Origin: Asparagopsis taxiformis | Lineage: Eukaryota; Rhodophyta; Florideophyceae; Bonnemaisoniales; Bonnemaisoniaceae | Reading direction: 5' to 3' | Length of the DNA stretch: 64,000 nucleotides | Assembly (NCBI GenBank): GCA_030407315.1 | Contig: JALQPE010000345.1 | Coordinates: 30,403 to 94,402 of the forward strand | In this document: positions 31,590-41,903 of the stretch, one piece after another | How positions within the stretch are numbered: position 1 is the stretch's first letter | How the letters are laid out: every line of letters begins with the position of its first letter | Program-made: the position numbers and the translations under genes | The notes under the pieces: generated by a model | What the model was told of the DNA's origin: nothing | The model's database searches: none | The model's input: the letters and a program-made list of their open reading frames with translations, nothing else

Positions 31590-34500
31590 GTCACGAGCCA
31601 CCCACATCGCCTGAACCCTTACGTAAAAGGGGGACGACCGACGTCGATGATTGGTCCTCCGCAGGCTCACCGATGAACGAGAGTTACGTAAAGCTCACGG
31701 CCGCGAAGGCCAACTCGAGTCACACGACACCCGACGTGGGGGAAGAAACGAAGTCCGACGGGACGAACGAACCTCACACGAAGAGGAAGCCTCGCAGACG
31801 AGCGAGACGCGCTACCCGGAAGCACGACGCTTCCGAGCGCGAGAAAGCCAAGCACGCGGCTTATACGAAGCGTGTCGACGCAAAAGAAGCCATACGGGCT
31901 CACACGATGAAGCGACGAACCGCTAGCGAAGACGTAGACCGCGCGCCGGTCAGGACCGAACCGTTGGTCCTCGACGGGCATACGTGCCTACTTGCGTCGA
32001 AGCATTATATCGTGTCCGGAACGATCGGACTAGACCTCAACGTGATGAGGGCGATTACCATCGCGATGGATACGTGCAGCGGCTACAACTTGATACGAAC
32101 AAGTTTACTACCCTACGACTGGGTCGACCGCTGTCTACGTGACGAAGAGCTACCGAAGCTCGGAGACGCCAACGGGCGACGTTTGCCTATCGAAGGCGCC
32201 ATCCTGCTTCGTGTCAGGTTGGGGAACTCGCTGTTCCGCGTAAAATTCTTCGTAGCCAACACGCTGGCTGTTCCCGTTATAATGGGCACGTCGTTCATGT
32301 CGAAGCATGTCGATGCTATACGCTGTCGAGCGCAGACAATCGACCTCCATCGGGGGGATACGATACCCATTATCGCGGAGGGCGATACGACGACTCCGTA
32401 CGAGGAGGGGGAAGAGACGAATCCAAACGTGGAGCCCCCGAAACGCCGCGAGCGTAACGCGGCCTCGAATAGGCCGAGCCGAACGTTCTCGGTTCGCCTG
32501 ACGAAGTACACGCGTGTACCGGCGATGTCGCAACGGACCGTCAACGTGACGACGGATGCGACCGGACTCGTGTTCCTCGAACCGAAAGCGTCGGTGCAAT
32601 TCCGGCATGGGCTGCGCATAGCCAACGGAGTGGTCGACGTAGGACCGAGAGAGACGTTCTCTATCATCGTGTCGAACTTCACGAAGAAGGACCGCGAATT
32701 GCCGAAAGGCGCAACGATTGCGTACGCGGTACGCTCCCCGTTGGGAATCGTCCCACTCAAGCGTGAGGGCGGCGAAGCCCTCGCGAAGGTTTTGAACCTA
32801 CCGCTAGTCGACGCGACGACGCGGACAAATACGAACGGGTTGGGCGACGAAACGCCAGACCCGTTGGTCAACGAAAAGGGGAACGACCCCGCCACGGATT
32901 GGCAGTCGACAATCGATTTGTCGCACCTCGACGACGAGGATTTACGAAAGCGCATCAACGAGATGCTAGCTACACATTCGTCAATGTGGACGAGCGGACG
33001 CCTCGGCGAAATCAATGCTACGGAGCATCGAATCGAACTCGAACCGGGCACGCGGCCCATACGTTCAATGCCCTATCGTCAGGGTCCGGCTCTACGTACG
33101 ATAGCCGAGGAGCAGATCACGAAGATGCTCAACGAAGGGGTTATCGAACCCGCGTCCAGCGAATGGGCGTCACCAATCGTGTTGGTGCCGAAGAAGGACG
33201 GATCCTTACGTTTCTGTGTCGACTACAGGCGTTTGAACGCGAAAACGATCGCTGATTCGTACCCGCTTCCTCGTATGGAAGATTGCCTCGATTCGTTGGG
33301 CGACGCCGCCATCTTCACGACACTCGATTGTAACGCCGGTTACTGGCAAGTGCCCGTCTCCGCCGAGGACCGTGATAAGACAACGTTTACGTCTTTCATG
33401 GGAACGTATCGCTACGTGCGAATGCCATTCGGGCTACGAAATGCCCCCGCTACGTTTCAGCGGACGTTGGACATCATCCTCTCCGGAGTACGTTGGCAAT
33501 CGTGCCTGGTCTACTTAGACGACGTAATCGTCTTTTCGAAAGACCTCGAGTCTCACCTGGGTCACGTTGACCAGGTGCTTTCCCTGCTACGCGCAGCGGG
33601 AGTAACGTTAAAGCTCACGAAGTGCTCGTTCTTTCAACCACGAGTTGACTACCTGGGGCACGTGATTACCCCAGGGAAGCTGCACGTCGCAGCACGGAAC
33701 AAGGAAGCCTTTCGTACGGCTACGTTCCCACGCGACAAGACGCAATGTCGATCGTTTTTGGGCGCGGCCAACGTTTACCGCCGTTTCGTAAAGGCGTATG
33801 CCGAGATCGCTCGGCCACTCAACACGATGTTGAAGAAGGACGCTTCCCCCGATTGGACGAACCCAACGGACGCGCAAACGAATGCGTTCGAAACGTTGAA
33901 GACAATACTGGTGTCGCCACCAGTATTGCACCTTCCGAAGGCGGGACGTCCGTTCATGATCGATACCGACGCGTCGGCGTATCAGCTGGGAGCTACGTTG
34001 CTCCAGCAGCAGAACGAAGATAAGCCCAACGAATGGGTGCCGATTGGGTACTGGTCGAAGACCCTTAACGAAACCGAACGCGGTTACTCGGCGACCGAGC
34101 GCGAGTGCTACTCCGTCGTTTGGGCGATAACGTCGCTCCGACCCTACGTAGAGGGTCAACGATTTACCGTACGTACGGATCACGAAGCCTTACGTTGGCT
34201 GATGACGTTGACGGACGCGTCCGGACGACTACTACGATGGAGGCTACGCGTTGCCGAATTCGATTTCGAAGTCACGTACAGGCCTGGGCGCGTGCACCAG
34301 GTACCTGACGCTTTATCACGTGTGATATCTACGTATGACGACGGTCGACCCGTCGACGATGACGTACCATCGTACGGGGACGCGGTCCTCGTGACGACTC
34401 GCAGTCGGCGACAACCCACACGAAATGGGCAAGGACGAACGACGTCCGTACGTAAAAAGGCAACGAATGCCAGGGGTCACGACGACCCGTCGAACGAGAC

Positions 34501-36118
34501 TCGTGATGAACGAACATCAGCCACGACGGCTGGCCACGATGGCCTCGAGTTCAACCGCGACGCGTCGCTCGATGACGTTCTTGACGAGGAACCGGATTTC
34601 CTCGACGAACAGCGCGCTGCTGAAGACGATTCGGCACGCGTGCCACCAGCTGACGTTCAGCTTCCCATTACGAGGGACGAGCTTATCGAAGCTCAACGCG
34701 AGGACGCGTTCTGTCAAACGATACTGACACGACAGTCCGAGACGCAGGACGCTGCATTCTTCGAAGGCCACGATGGCCTACTCCGACGCCGGAACCCTCA
34801 CGATGAGGAACGTACACAAATCGTTGTGCCGGCTTCGTTACGGCCGCGGCTGCTGGAGTTAACGCACCACCACGTCCTCGCTGGACATCCCGGGCAAACG
34901 CGTATGTACTATACCCTACGGAGGACGTACTACTGGCCCGCGATGGCCGCCGACATCCACGCAACGGTACGAAACTGCGTTGGATGTGCGAAGAACCGCG
35001 TGAAGCTTCGCAAACGGACGAACCCGTTACGTTTATTTCCGGCTACGGAGCCGCTGCGAGACCTATGTATCGACATACTAGGTCCGCTTACGAAGACCAC
35101 GCGTGGTAACCGATTTATCCTCGTGATAACGGACCGCTTCACGAAGCTGACTAGAGTCGTACCTCTACGAAATATCGATTCCGCCAACGTGGCGAGCGCG
35201 TTCGTCAACGCGTGGGTCTTCTCGTATGGACCCCCACGGACGCTCATAAGCGATAACGGAAAGCAGTTCGCTGCTAAGTTTTTCCAGCGCGTCTGCAACG
35301 AAATCGGCGTGACGAACGTCTTTACGTCGACGTACCACCCCCAAACGAACGGGCAGGTGGAGCGCTACAACAGGACGATCCTGGCGATGCTGCGCAATTA
35401 CGTGAACGAAAACCAGAACGACTGGGATCGATACGCATCGGCGTTAACGTTTGCGTACAACACGCATGTGCATTCGAGCACGGGCACGACGCCCTTCGAT
35501 TTGATTCTCACGAATCCACCGCCACCGTTGGCGCTACACACGTCGGTAACGAACCGCGAACTACCCGACGGGGGAGGGCGAGCCACTTACGTTCGTGAGC
35601 TCGCCACAACGATGGATAACGCGTATCGAACGCTGAAGGCCGCGCAGGCACGTTATAAACGAAATTTCGACAAACGAGTCCGTGTCTCGAATCGAAACAT
35701 CCGCGCGGGAGAATACGTATTCATCGACCCGACGGACGGGACCACGAAGGGCACGAAGCTCGGCAACCACGCGTTGGGACCGTTCCGCGTACTACGTAAC
35801 GACGTACGAACGTTCGTCATCCAACGAGGAGACGTAGTTGAACGTGTCAACTCGGACCGCGTTGCGTACGCGCCAACGCCGGCGAACGCGCCCCCGCCGG
35901 AGCCATACGATGCCACCGAGGCAGACCTCGACAAGAACCGCGACGGTCCGGCGTATGTAGTAGACGACCTACTCAACCATCGCGTAAACGATGACGGAAC
36001 GTTAGACTTCCTCGTGAAGTGGGTCGGGTATCGTAACCCTACGTGGGAACCCCGCCGGAACGTATCTGAAGAGAGCGTCTCTCGATACTTCGCACGCGTG
36101 CGACGAGCAACAACGTGA
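31529..36118 (+). CDS. pol: Pol polyprotein: protease, RT, RNase H, integrase, chromodomain
   Basis: 1,529 codons, intact. A basic N-terminal linker is followed by the aspartic protease around AMDTCSGYNLI (residue ~180). RT (~510-700) has VLVPKKDGSLRFCVDYRRLN and the catalytic YLDD in LVYLDDVIVFSKD. RNase H (~790-930) has FMIDTDASAYQLGATLLQQQ. Integrase begins with an HHCC zinc domain (HHHVLAGHPGQTRM...CVGCAKN); its DDE core has DILGPL, LISDNGKQFA and HPQTNGQVERYNR. The C-terminal chromodomain has YVVDDLL, DFLVKWVGYRNPTWEP and SVSRYFARV, placing it among the chromoviruses, which target methylated-histone chromatin. Pol lies in the -1 frame of gag and has no ATG at its start, so it is probably made by -1 frameshifting in 31529-31589. 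I see no canonical XXXYYYZ site there. Confidence 0.93.
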   Translation: MGSRRRRVERPRAGKRPGDVGHEPPTSPEPLRKRGTTDVDDWSSAGSPMNESYVKLTAAKANSSHTTPDVGEETKSDGTNEPHTKRKPRRRARRATRKHDASEREKAKHAAYTKRVDAKEAIRAHTMKRRTASEDVDRAPVRTEPLVLDGHTCLLASKHYIVSGTIGLDLNVMRAITIAMDTCSGYNLIRTSLLPYDWVDRCLRDEELPKLGDANGRRLPIEGAILLRVRLGNSLFRVKFFVANTLAVPVIMGTSFMSKHVDAIRCRAQTIDLHRGDTIPIIAEGDTTTPYEEGEETNPNVEPPKRRERNAASNRPSRTFSVRLTKYTRVPAMSQRTVNVTTDATGLVFLEPKASVQFRHGLRIANGVVDVGPRETFSIIVSNFTKKDRELPKGATIAYAVRSPLGIVPLKREGGEALAKVLNLPLVDATTRTNTNGLGDETPDPLVNEKGNDPATDWQSTIDLSHLDDEDLRKRINEMLATHSSMWTSGRLGEINATEHRIELEPGTRPIRSMPYRQGPALRTIAEEQITKMLNEGVIEPASSEWASPIVLVPKKDGSLRFCVDYRRLNAKTIADSYPLPRMEDCLDSLGDAAIFTTLDCNAGYWQVPVSAEDRDKTTFTSFMGTYRYVRMPFGLRNAPATFQRTLDIILSGVRWQSCLVYLDDVIVFSKDLESHLGHVDQVLSLLRAAGVTLKLTKCSFFQPRVDYLGHVITPGKLHVAARNKEAFRTATFPRDKTQCRSFLGAANVYRRFVKAYAEIARPLNTMLKKDASPDWTNPTDAQTNAFETLKTILVSPPVLHLPKAGRPFMIDTDASAYQLGATLLQQQNEDKPNEWVPIGYWSKTLNETERGYSATERECYSVVWAITSLRPYVEGQRFTVRTDHEALRWLMTLTDASGRLLRWRLRVAEFDFEVTYRPGRVHQVPDALSRVISTYDDGRPVDDDVPSYGDAVLVTTRSRRQPTRNGQGRTTSVRKKATNARGHDDPSNETRDERTSATTAGHDGLEFNRDASLDDVLDEEPDFLDEQRAAEDDSARVPPADVQLPITRDELIEAQREDAFCQTILTRQSETQDAAFFEGHDGLLRRRNPHDEERTQIVVPASLRPRLLELTHHHVLAGHPGQTRMYYTLRRTYYWPAMAADIHATVRNCVGCAKNRVKLRKRTNPLRLFPATEPLRDLCIDILGPLTKTTRGNRFILVITDRFTKLTRVVPLRNIDSANVASAFVNAWVFSYGPPRTLISDNGKQFAAKFFQRVCNEIGVTNVFTSTYHPQTNGQVERYNRTILAMLRNYVNENQNDWDRYASALTFAYNTHVHSSTGTTPFDLILTNPPPPLALHTSVTNRELPDGGGRATYVRELATTMDNAYRTLKAAQARYKRNFDKRVRVSNRNIRAGEYVFIDPTDGTTKGTKLGNHALGPFRVLRNDVRTFVIQRGDVVERVNSDRVAYAPTPANAPPPEPYDATEADLDKNRDGPAYVVDDLLNHRVNDDGTLDFLVKWVGYRNPTWEPRRNVSEESVSRYFARVRRATT

Positions 36119-38415
36119 AAGGCCACGACGGCCCCCGAAAACGCACACGAGCGTCGGGTTAAGCGCACGCGTGCGCGACGTTGCACGATGCAACAAACGA
36201 AGGCGACGAGCCGCACGAACGAGAAGCGAAGGCACAACGAGTGGCCGGGACGTCCACCCTTGCGTTGGGGGGGCGCGATGCGTGCTAGAGCCGTCGCTCT
36301 TTTCGTTTTCGACACCATACGTTGGTGGAGGCACGAGCGCCAACGAAAGATTGGACGACGAGTCCACGCGCGGACGATTCACACGATGTGAAGAGCCACG
36401 ACTGGCTCGACAGTGTTGACCGTCCCACGGGCAAAGGTGACGACACCACGGGCCACGGACGGACAACACGTCAGATTTTTCGCGCGAAAAATTATACGTG
36501 GGCCAGCGGGCCATGGACGCACGGTACGAAAAATCGGGCCGATTACAGTGCGCTAATCCGGCCAAATCTCGGGACGCGCGTGCCCCGAAAATTTCGTAAT
36601 TTTGGCATGTCACGTGAGCCATCGTACGTCCCCGTGGACAGCCGCTGACAACGAGTCGCATCGACCAACGAGGTCAACGCCAAACAGCTCGCGAGCTAAC
36701 GGCAACGTGACGCCGGAAGGCGGAGAAACGACGTAGGACGGACGCGTCCCCAACGAAGATGGCAACGGCCTCATTACGAAACTCCCGCACGAAGCGGAAC
36801 GAAGCTATACGTTAGCCGACGAATTAGACCAACGGGTCTCAGCGCACGAAGCGCGCGAGTAAAGCGTGCGAACGACGAGCCAACGAGGCCGCGACGACGG
36901 ACGGCGAACCGTATCGCCATCGTGAGGCACGACGCCGAACGCGGTAGCCACGTACGGCAACCACGGAACGACACAACGGTGTCCTGCCACGCGGGCATAA
37001 CGAACGACGCGCGAAAGCGAAAAGCCCGCCGGCCAGTCGAACGCACGTAACGAAACACGAATACGCAACGGCGTACAAGCTGGTAGCCAACGTAAACGGC
37101 ACAGCTGAAGGCAACAAGCCGACGAAAAGTTGGCTCACGTAACAGCCTCAAACGCCCGCGGGCATGCGAAACGACTTCGTCAATCGCGTCCCCGTCGGGT
37201 TCGCAAGTCGAATAAACGAATTACGCAACGGCGTAGAGGGCGAGCATTACGTATGCCCAGGTGCACGTCGCACCACATAACGAATGAGCTAACGAAACGC
37301 TCCTCGGACGCCGCGGCGAACGACGCCACCACGCGAAGCGGACTAGCGCAACGATTGCGCCACCGGCTAACGTGAAGCCGCGGGAACGTGAAGCGCGACG
37401 GCGCTAACGGTGTTAACGGCTATACGAAAAGCCAAGCCCGCCGGCAAAGACGTTGTCTACGGAACCGCGACGCACCACGACGCACTGCCGCGTACACGCA
37501 ACGGCGTGAAACGTCAAGCCAACTCACGCGCGAGTCGGCCTGACGCTTAGCGAATTTTCCGTCCAGCTCACCGGAGCGAATTAAAATTGGCACCGACGTG
37601 CTACGTGCCAGAGAGCTCGAATGCTCAACGGAATTCGACACCCGACGGGGTTATCCGCACGAGGAACGACGGCGGAAACGAATTCCGAGATAGTTACAAA
37701 ATGATAACGCCACTGGCCAACGTGAAGCCGCGGCAACGCGAAGCGCGACGGCGCTAATGACGTCAACGGCTATACGAAAAGCCAAGCCCGCCGGCCACCA
37801 CGTCGTCAACGAAACCGCAACGTACTGCGACGAATTACTGCGTACACGCCACGGCGTAGAACGTCAAACCGACTCACACGCGCGTCGGTCTGACGTTCGA
37901 CGAAATTTTCGCCCAGCTCATCGGAGCAAATTAAAATTGGCACCGATGTGCTACGCGCTAAGGAGCTCGAATGCTCAACGAAATTCGACACCCGACGGGG
38001 TTATCCGAACGAGAAACGACGGCGGAAACGATTCCTGAGTTAGTTACTAAATGATACGCACGCCAACGGGCTCTAAGATCGAGGTTAACGTACCACTCGC
38101 AGTGAAAAGCCGCCGCTACGCGCCGCCGCTTTGCCGAATAATTGCGTGTGTTACGAACCTGCCAACGGGCACGCGCCGCCGCGAACTCGAAGCACGGGCT
38201 ACGTAAGCCATACGACACCCGACGGGGTAGACGCCACAACAAAAAAATTGTGGGGAGGGGCTTAACGCTAAACCCCTCCTCTGCTGCAGACGACCTGCCA
38301 AACGCAAATTACGAAGCTCAACGGAGCCATGCGATTACGCAAAGAAACAAGACGAAGTTTACGAAGCAATACGATGCTAGAGCCGACGTGGCCTACGAAC
38401 TAACCTAGGAACGAC
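36119..38415. other. Noncoding region between pol and antisense frames
   Basis: About 2.3 kb rich in AACG and CGAA words, with no frame over ~220 codons that looks like protein. It contains the direct duplication at 37360-38060. Frames seen here are in unusual composition and treated as shadows. Confidence 0.5.
37360..38060 (+). repeat. 350-bp tandem duplication in gypsy 3' region
   Basis: CGTGAAGCCGCGG starts at 37371 and again at 37721. Blocks CGGCTATACGAAAAGCCAAG, AATTAAAATTGGCACCGA and GACACCCGACGGGGTTATCC recur in the same order. The copies are diverged by eye to about 85-90%. Confidence 0.8.
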
Positions 38416-39860
38416 CTAGTAGCGACGAGAACGCTTGCCCGCAGGGTCATACGGACCAGGGCCTTCGCCGCGGCTATCGTGGCTGCGGCTGCGACTGGGC
38501 TGAACGAAGCCCGGCGCGTACGGATCGACGGTCTGCGTGACCACGGGGGCTCGCTCGCGACGAGACGCGGGATCCCTAGCGTAAGGATCCGCAGTCCCGT
38601 GACTGCGCGTATCCGAAGGGCGCGCCGGAGCGGGGTCGCGTGGCAGGTACGCCGCTGCGTGACCATACCCGACGGGGTCGCCGAAGCCGCCGCCACTCGC
38701 GTAACCGTAAGGTTCATTACGAACGCCAACGGGCGGCGCGTAACTACGAGTCGCCGCGGCGAGACGCTCCGAAATCGCGCGTTCCGTTGCCAAGCGGGCA
38801 GTCAGGTCCAACGTCTGGGCCCTGAACTCTTCGGCTGCGCGAGCCACGGACGAGATGAGGGAACGGATAACCCAGCCGTCCGCACGAGGCGGAGCGGACA
38901 TCGACGTACCGAGAAGCCGACGGGCATCCTCATCGGAGACGCGGTCGTCCAGGCTAACGAAGCGTGGCGCGCGTTCGGCCGGCGTGGCCACATTCGGACG
39001 ACCGACCTGGGCAACGTTGCCCCCTTCCGTAGCCTCGCGTGGCACGATCTCTCGAGGATCCGGCGCACGCGGCGCTTCGTTTTGATGGCCACGACGGCCA
39101 GAACGCGTCCCTCGGGGGCGCTCGTTGCCCCCGAGGCCGCCGAAATAACCGGCACGATTGCCACGACGGCGTTCGGAACGGGAAGCGACCCGCGGCACGT
39201 AAGCCCCATCGCTACGAACGGAGACGAACTCCTGGTTATCGCCGCTTGCGTAATCGGGACGTATAACCCGATACTCCGGCCCCAACGCAAGGGCGCCGCG
39301 AACCTCAGCCAACGCGCTGGTAACGGAGACGAACGTGTCGGAACCGTCCACCGGGATTGCACGAAGCATCTCGTAATCGGCCAGGAAGTCCAACGTGGAC
39401 TCCGGCAGTAGGCACGCGCGCCCGAACACACGACGTTCCACGAACAGCGAGCACGCGAGCATCGCTGCGTGTTCGATATCCACGGCCATGAGGAAACGTT
39501 CCTTCACGGGGGCAGGCGCGTCCTTCACGGCATCGGTGAAATAATGTACCACGCGTGGTAGCAACGTGGACGACCCACGGGGGTACGGAAACTCCTCTAC
39601 TACTTCCGGCAACGGCGGGAAGTAGAGCTCGCTCGGGACGACCCACGGAGCTGACGCGTGCGACACACGGTAGTCGTCCGCGTTCACGTGGCGGAGAGCG
39701 AAGTGGTCATCGTACGACACGACGCTTTTGGAGATGACGCTCAACGAAAGAGCAGTCTTCCATTCGGCACGTTGCCTTTCGGAAAGTGTCCGCGGACATA
39801 CGAATACGGACGCCACCGAGATGAACGGCGGTTCCTCGGGCGTCCCCTTCCACAGGATGC
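38416..39860 (-). CDS. Antisense ORF of gypsy element, downstream half
   Basis: About 480 codons antisense to the element, open from about 39860. It contains VASVFVCPRTLSERQRAEWK, a mixed alpha-helical region with VKERFLMAVDIEHAAMLACS, then an Arg/Gly-rich low-complexity part and a Pro/Tyr/Arg tail ending RSRRY. It lies in the -1 frame relative to the upstream half at 39741-40643, and the sense of the protein passes smoothly from one frame to the other near 39860 (IYVDRM then GRILWKGTPEEPPF). No family recognised. Antisense genes between pol and 3' LTR are known in some large plant gypsy elements such as Grande; homology to those is not claimed. Confidence 0.6.
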
Positions 39861-40643
39861 GTCCATACGATCGACGTAGATCGCGTCGTTGACGTCACGC
39901 AACCACGAGCGGTCGCAACGTATCGACGCCGGGATCTGGTAACGTTCCGATCCCGGCGGCCCGTTGGCGAAACGACGCCCGGCTGCACGCCCCCACGTAT
40001 CCTCGGCGGAACGCATATAGTCGACGACCGCGCGGGCGTCCAGACGATCTTTTGCCAACGTGGCGAGATCGTCATCCGTGATACCCACGCGGGGCAACGC
40101 AGCCCACGCGTGGGTCAGGACGCCTACGTTTAGCGCCGCACCGCCACGTGAGGCGGTGCCGACTGTCCCAACGGGGTCACCACCCTCCGGCGAGGGATCC
40201 TGGCGAGGGGAACGCGGCGAGCCATCACGACGAGGCACGCCCGTGCGGGCCGCCGCCACAGCACGACGCGAACGAGCGGCCGCTGCCATCGCGGCTACAC
40301 CCATCGACGGGGCCGCGGCATCCGGAATGACGGGTGACGAATTCCCCGAGTCGGACGCCGTTGCGTCATCATCACGTGGGGCGACGGCCCTAGCAGCCTC
40401 GGCAGGCGTCACGGAAGCCACCAGGCGAGACGGAGCCATGGGGCGAGACGAAGAGGCGACGGCCTGAGGAGCAACGGCTTCTCCCGCCCTAACGGATGGG
40501 GCGGGCGCGACGGACGCTTCCGTCGCTGGCGGCGCACCGGCCCCGACGAGGGAGGGAGCGCCCTGCGAAGGGTTCCTCGCTCCACCTCCAGCAGAGCCGG
40601 CGGGCCGCGGGGTGTTAGCATCGGTACTACGAGTCGTAACCAT
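39741..40643 (-). CDS. Antisense ORF of gypsy element, upstream half
   Basis: Starts at ATG 40643 (MVTTRSTDANTPRP). A 150-residue Ala/Pro/Ser-rich region is followed by a compact part with LTHAWAALPRVGITDDDLATLAKDRLD and NDAIYVDRM, after which the protein appears to continue in the -1 frame. The open frame extends 48 codons upstream through a hydrophobic stretch (VALVVVLVALIVIIVYSV) but without an ATG, so that part may be 5' leader. Transcription would run from within the element towards pol. Confidence 0.6.
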   Translation of the reverse strand: MVTTRSTDANTPRPAGSAGGGARNPSQGAPSLVGAGAPPATEASVAPAPSVRAGEAVAPQAVASSSRPMAPSRLVASVTPAEAARAVAPRDDDATASDSGNSSPVIPDAAAPSMGVAAMAAAARSRRAVAAARTGVPRRDGSPRSPRQDPSPEGGDPVGTVGTASRGGAALNVGVLTHAWAALPRVGITDDDLATLAKDRLDARAVVDYMRSAEDTWGRAAGRRFANGPPGSERYQIPASIRCDRSWLRDVNDAIYVDRMDASCGRGRPRNRRSSRWRPYSYVRGHFPKGNVPNGRLLFR

Positions 40644-41223
40644 CGTGGTTACGCTGTACACGATAATTACGATGAGTGCAACGAGCACGACGACGAGAGC
40701 CACGCGGGCGAAACGGAACAAGAGAACGAAAGGAACGGAGGTAATAGTACCCAGCGGGGGAAAAGGGTAAGGGAGAACGAAAGGCAACAGCCTGGATGAC
40801 GATGGTGAGAGGAAGGGTGAGCGACGATCGCTATCACGTTAAGCCGCCGCTTAAATATCCTTCGGTCGACCGTTGTCGACATGCCCGCTGGCAGATTCAC
40901 GAAAAGGCCGCGGCCTGCGCACGTATCGCGCTGAATTGAAGCACACCCGCGTGGTGGAATTGGACACTGCATCCGTTGCAGGGAGACGCCTAAGCGAGGC
41001 ATTGACGTACGACGCCAACGGGCGGGCCGCGATGATTACGAAAGAGCCGGAGCGCACGCGCGCGCTCCGGCGCCGTGGCGATTCGATCAGCCAACCGGGC
41101 CATGTACGTTTCAACGAGATTTTTCGGGACAACTGCCACGTCCGCAGTTGTACCCGAAAAGGCGCCACGGCCCCGTGTCTCAGGCGCGTCCTGACGGGCC
41201 TCGCGTGGCCGGGACGTCCACGT

Positions 41224-41238
41224 GTGGGGGTGGGGCTG
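41224..41238 (+). promoter_or_regulatory. Polypurine tract before 3' LTR
   Basis: GTGGGGGTGGGG directly precedes the 3' LTR. It is the expected primer for plus-strand DNA synthesis. Confidence 0.75.
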
Positions 41239-41898
41239 TGTAGTATACGTGGCAATTCCGAAATTGCAAATATTTACGTTTTCCGCGGAATTCGAATTTC
41301 GGCGGATACGACCGGCGACAGCAATGCACGAACATTGCTGGCGCATGCGCGCGCGCAACCGGCACACGTGTGCAACGAACGTATTGGCAACGGCCAACGG
41401 ACCAACGGGTCCCTACGTGTGACCCACAAGGTCCTTTCCCATTCGGGGACGTTACGAGCAGTGTTTACACTGTAAAGCGATGCCATCGTGGCTATATAGG
41501 TATTGGCATCGTGCCGGGAGGGAAAGGGGACAAGACAACGATCGAGCAACGGCTCTAGTCTACGACTGACTTCTACGTTTTACGTTTACGTTTTGCCTAG
41601 CGAGGCTTCGTCTCCGTCGAGCTGCGTACTCCCTACCCATCGCCGCACGTAAGGCTGATTGCGTGTAGTGCCTCTGGGCTTGGTTGAGAGCGCCTCCGGT
41701 GACGTACCACCTCGTTTGCTAACGTAATCCTCGCGTGGATTGTTGCGTCGTGACGCTCGTGTCTACTCGCTAACCTATCTCTACCGTTCTACCTAACATA
41801 CAGTCAAAACACCAGCGGGTGGACTGCTCGTTTCGTTTCGTAAGGACAGCGTGTCCGTGTCTCGTACCAGCTACTTCAAGAACTAACGTTGTTCCACA
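41239..41898 (+). repeat. 3' LTR of gypsy element, 660 bp
   Basis: Same ends as the 5' LTR, with a handful of substitutions and small indels relative to it, mostly near 41575 and 41780-41890. Followed by the GCACG duplication. Confidence 0.9.
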
Positions 41899-41903
41899 GC
41901 ACG

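Larger units (their letters stand above)
28433..41898 (+). mobile_element. Complete chromodomain Ty3/gypsy retrotransposon, 13,466 bp
   Basis: LTRs at 28433-29087 and 41239-41898 start TGTAGTATAC and end GTTCCACA. They are flanked by the 5-bp duplication GCACG (28428-28432 and 41899-41903). Order: 5' LTR, leader, gag, pol (protease, RT, RNase H, integrase, chromodomain), 2.3 kb noncoding with a 350-bp duplication, long antisense frames, purine tract, 3' LTR. The LTRs differ at roughly ten positions by eye, indicating a fairly recent insertion. The length is more than twice that of a minimal gypsy element. Confidence 0.92.

Noticed and set aside
32113..33060. 315-codon minus-strand frame inside gypsy pol
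   Set aside because: Opposite a frame with clear protease and RT motifs; Ser/Arg-rich shadow.
38479..39411. 310-codon plus-strand frame opposite the antisense gene
   Set aside because: The minus-strand frame is longer and continues over more than 780 codons with better composition; the plus frame is Arg/Thr-rich and lacks a start context.
28433..41898. Envelope gene in the gypsy element
   Set aside because: The extra frame is antisense, and its only hydrophobic stretch lies upstream of the first ATG; no envelope features are seen.
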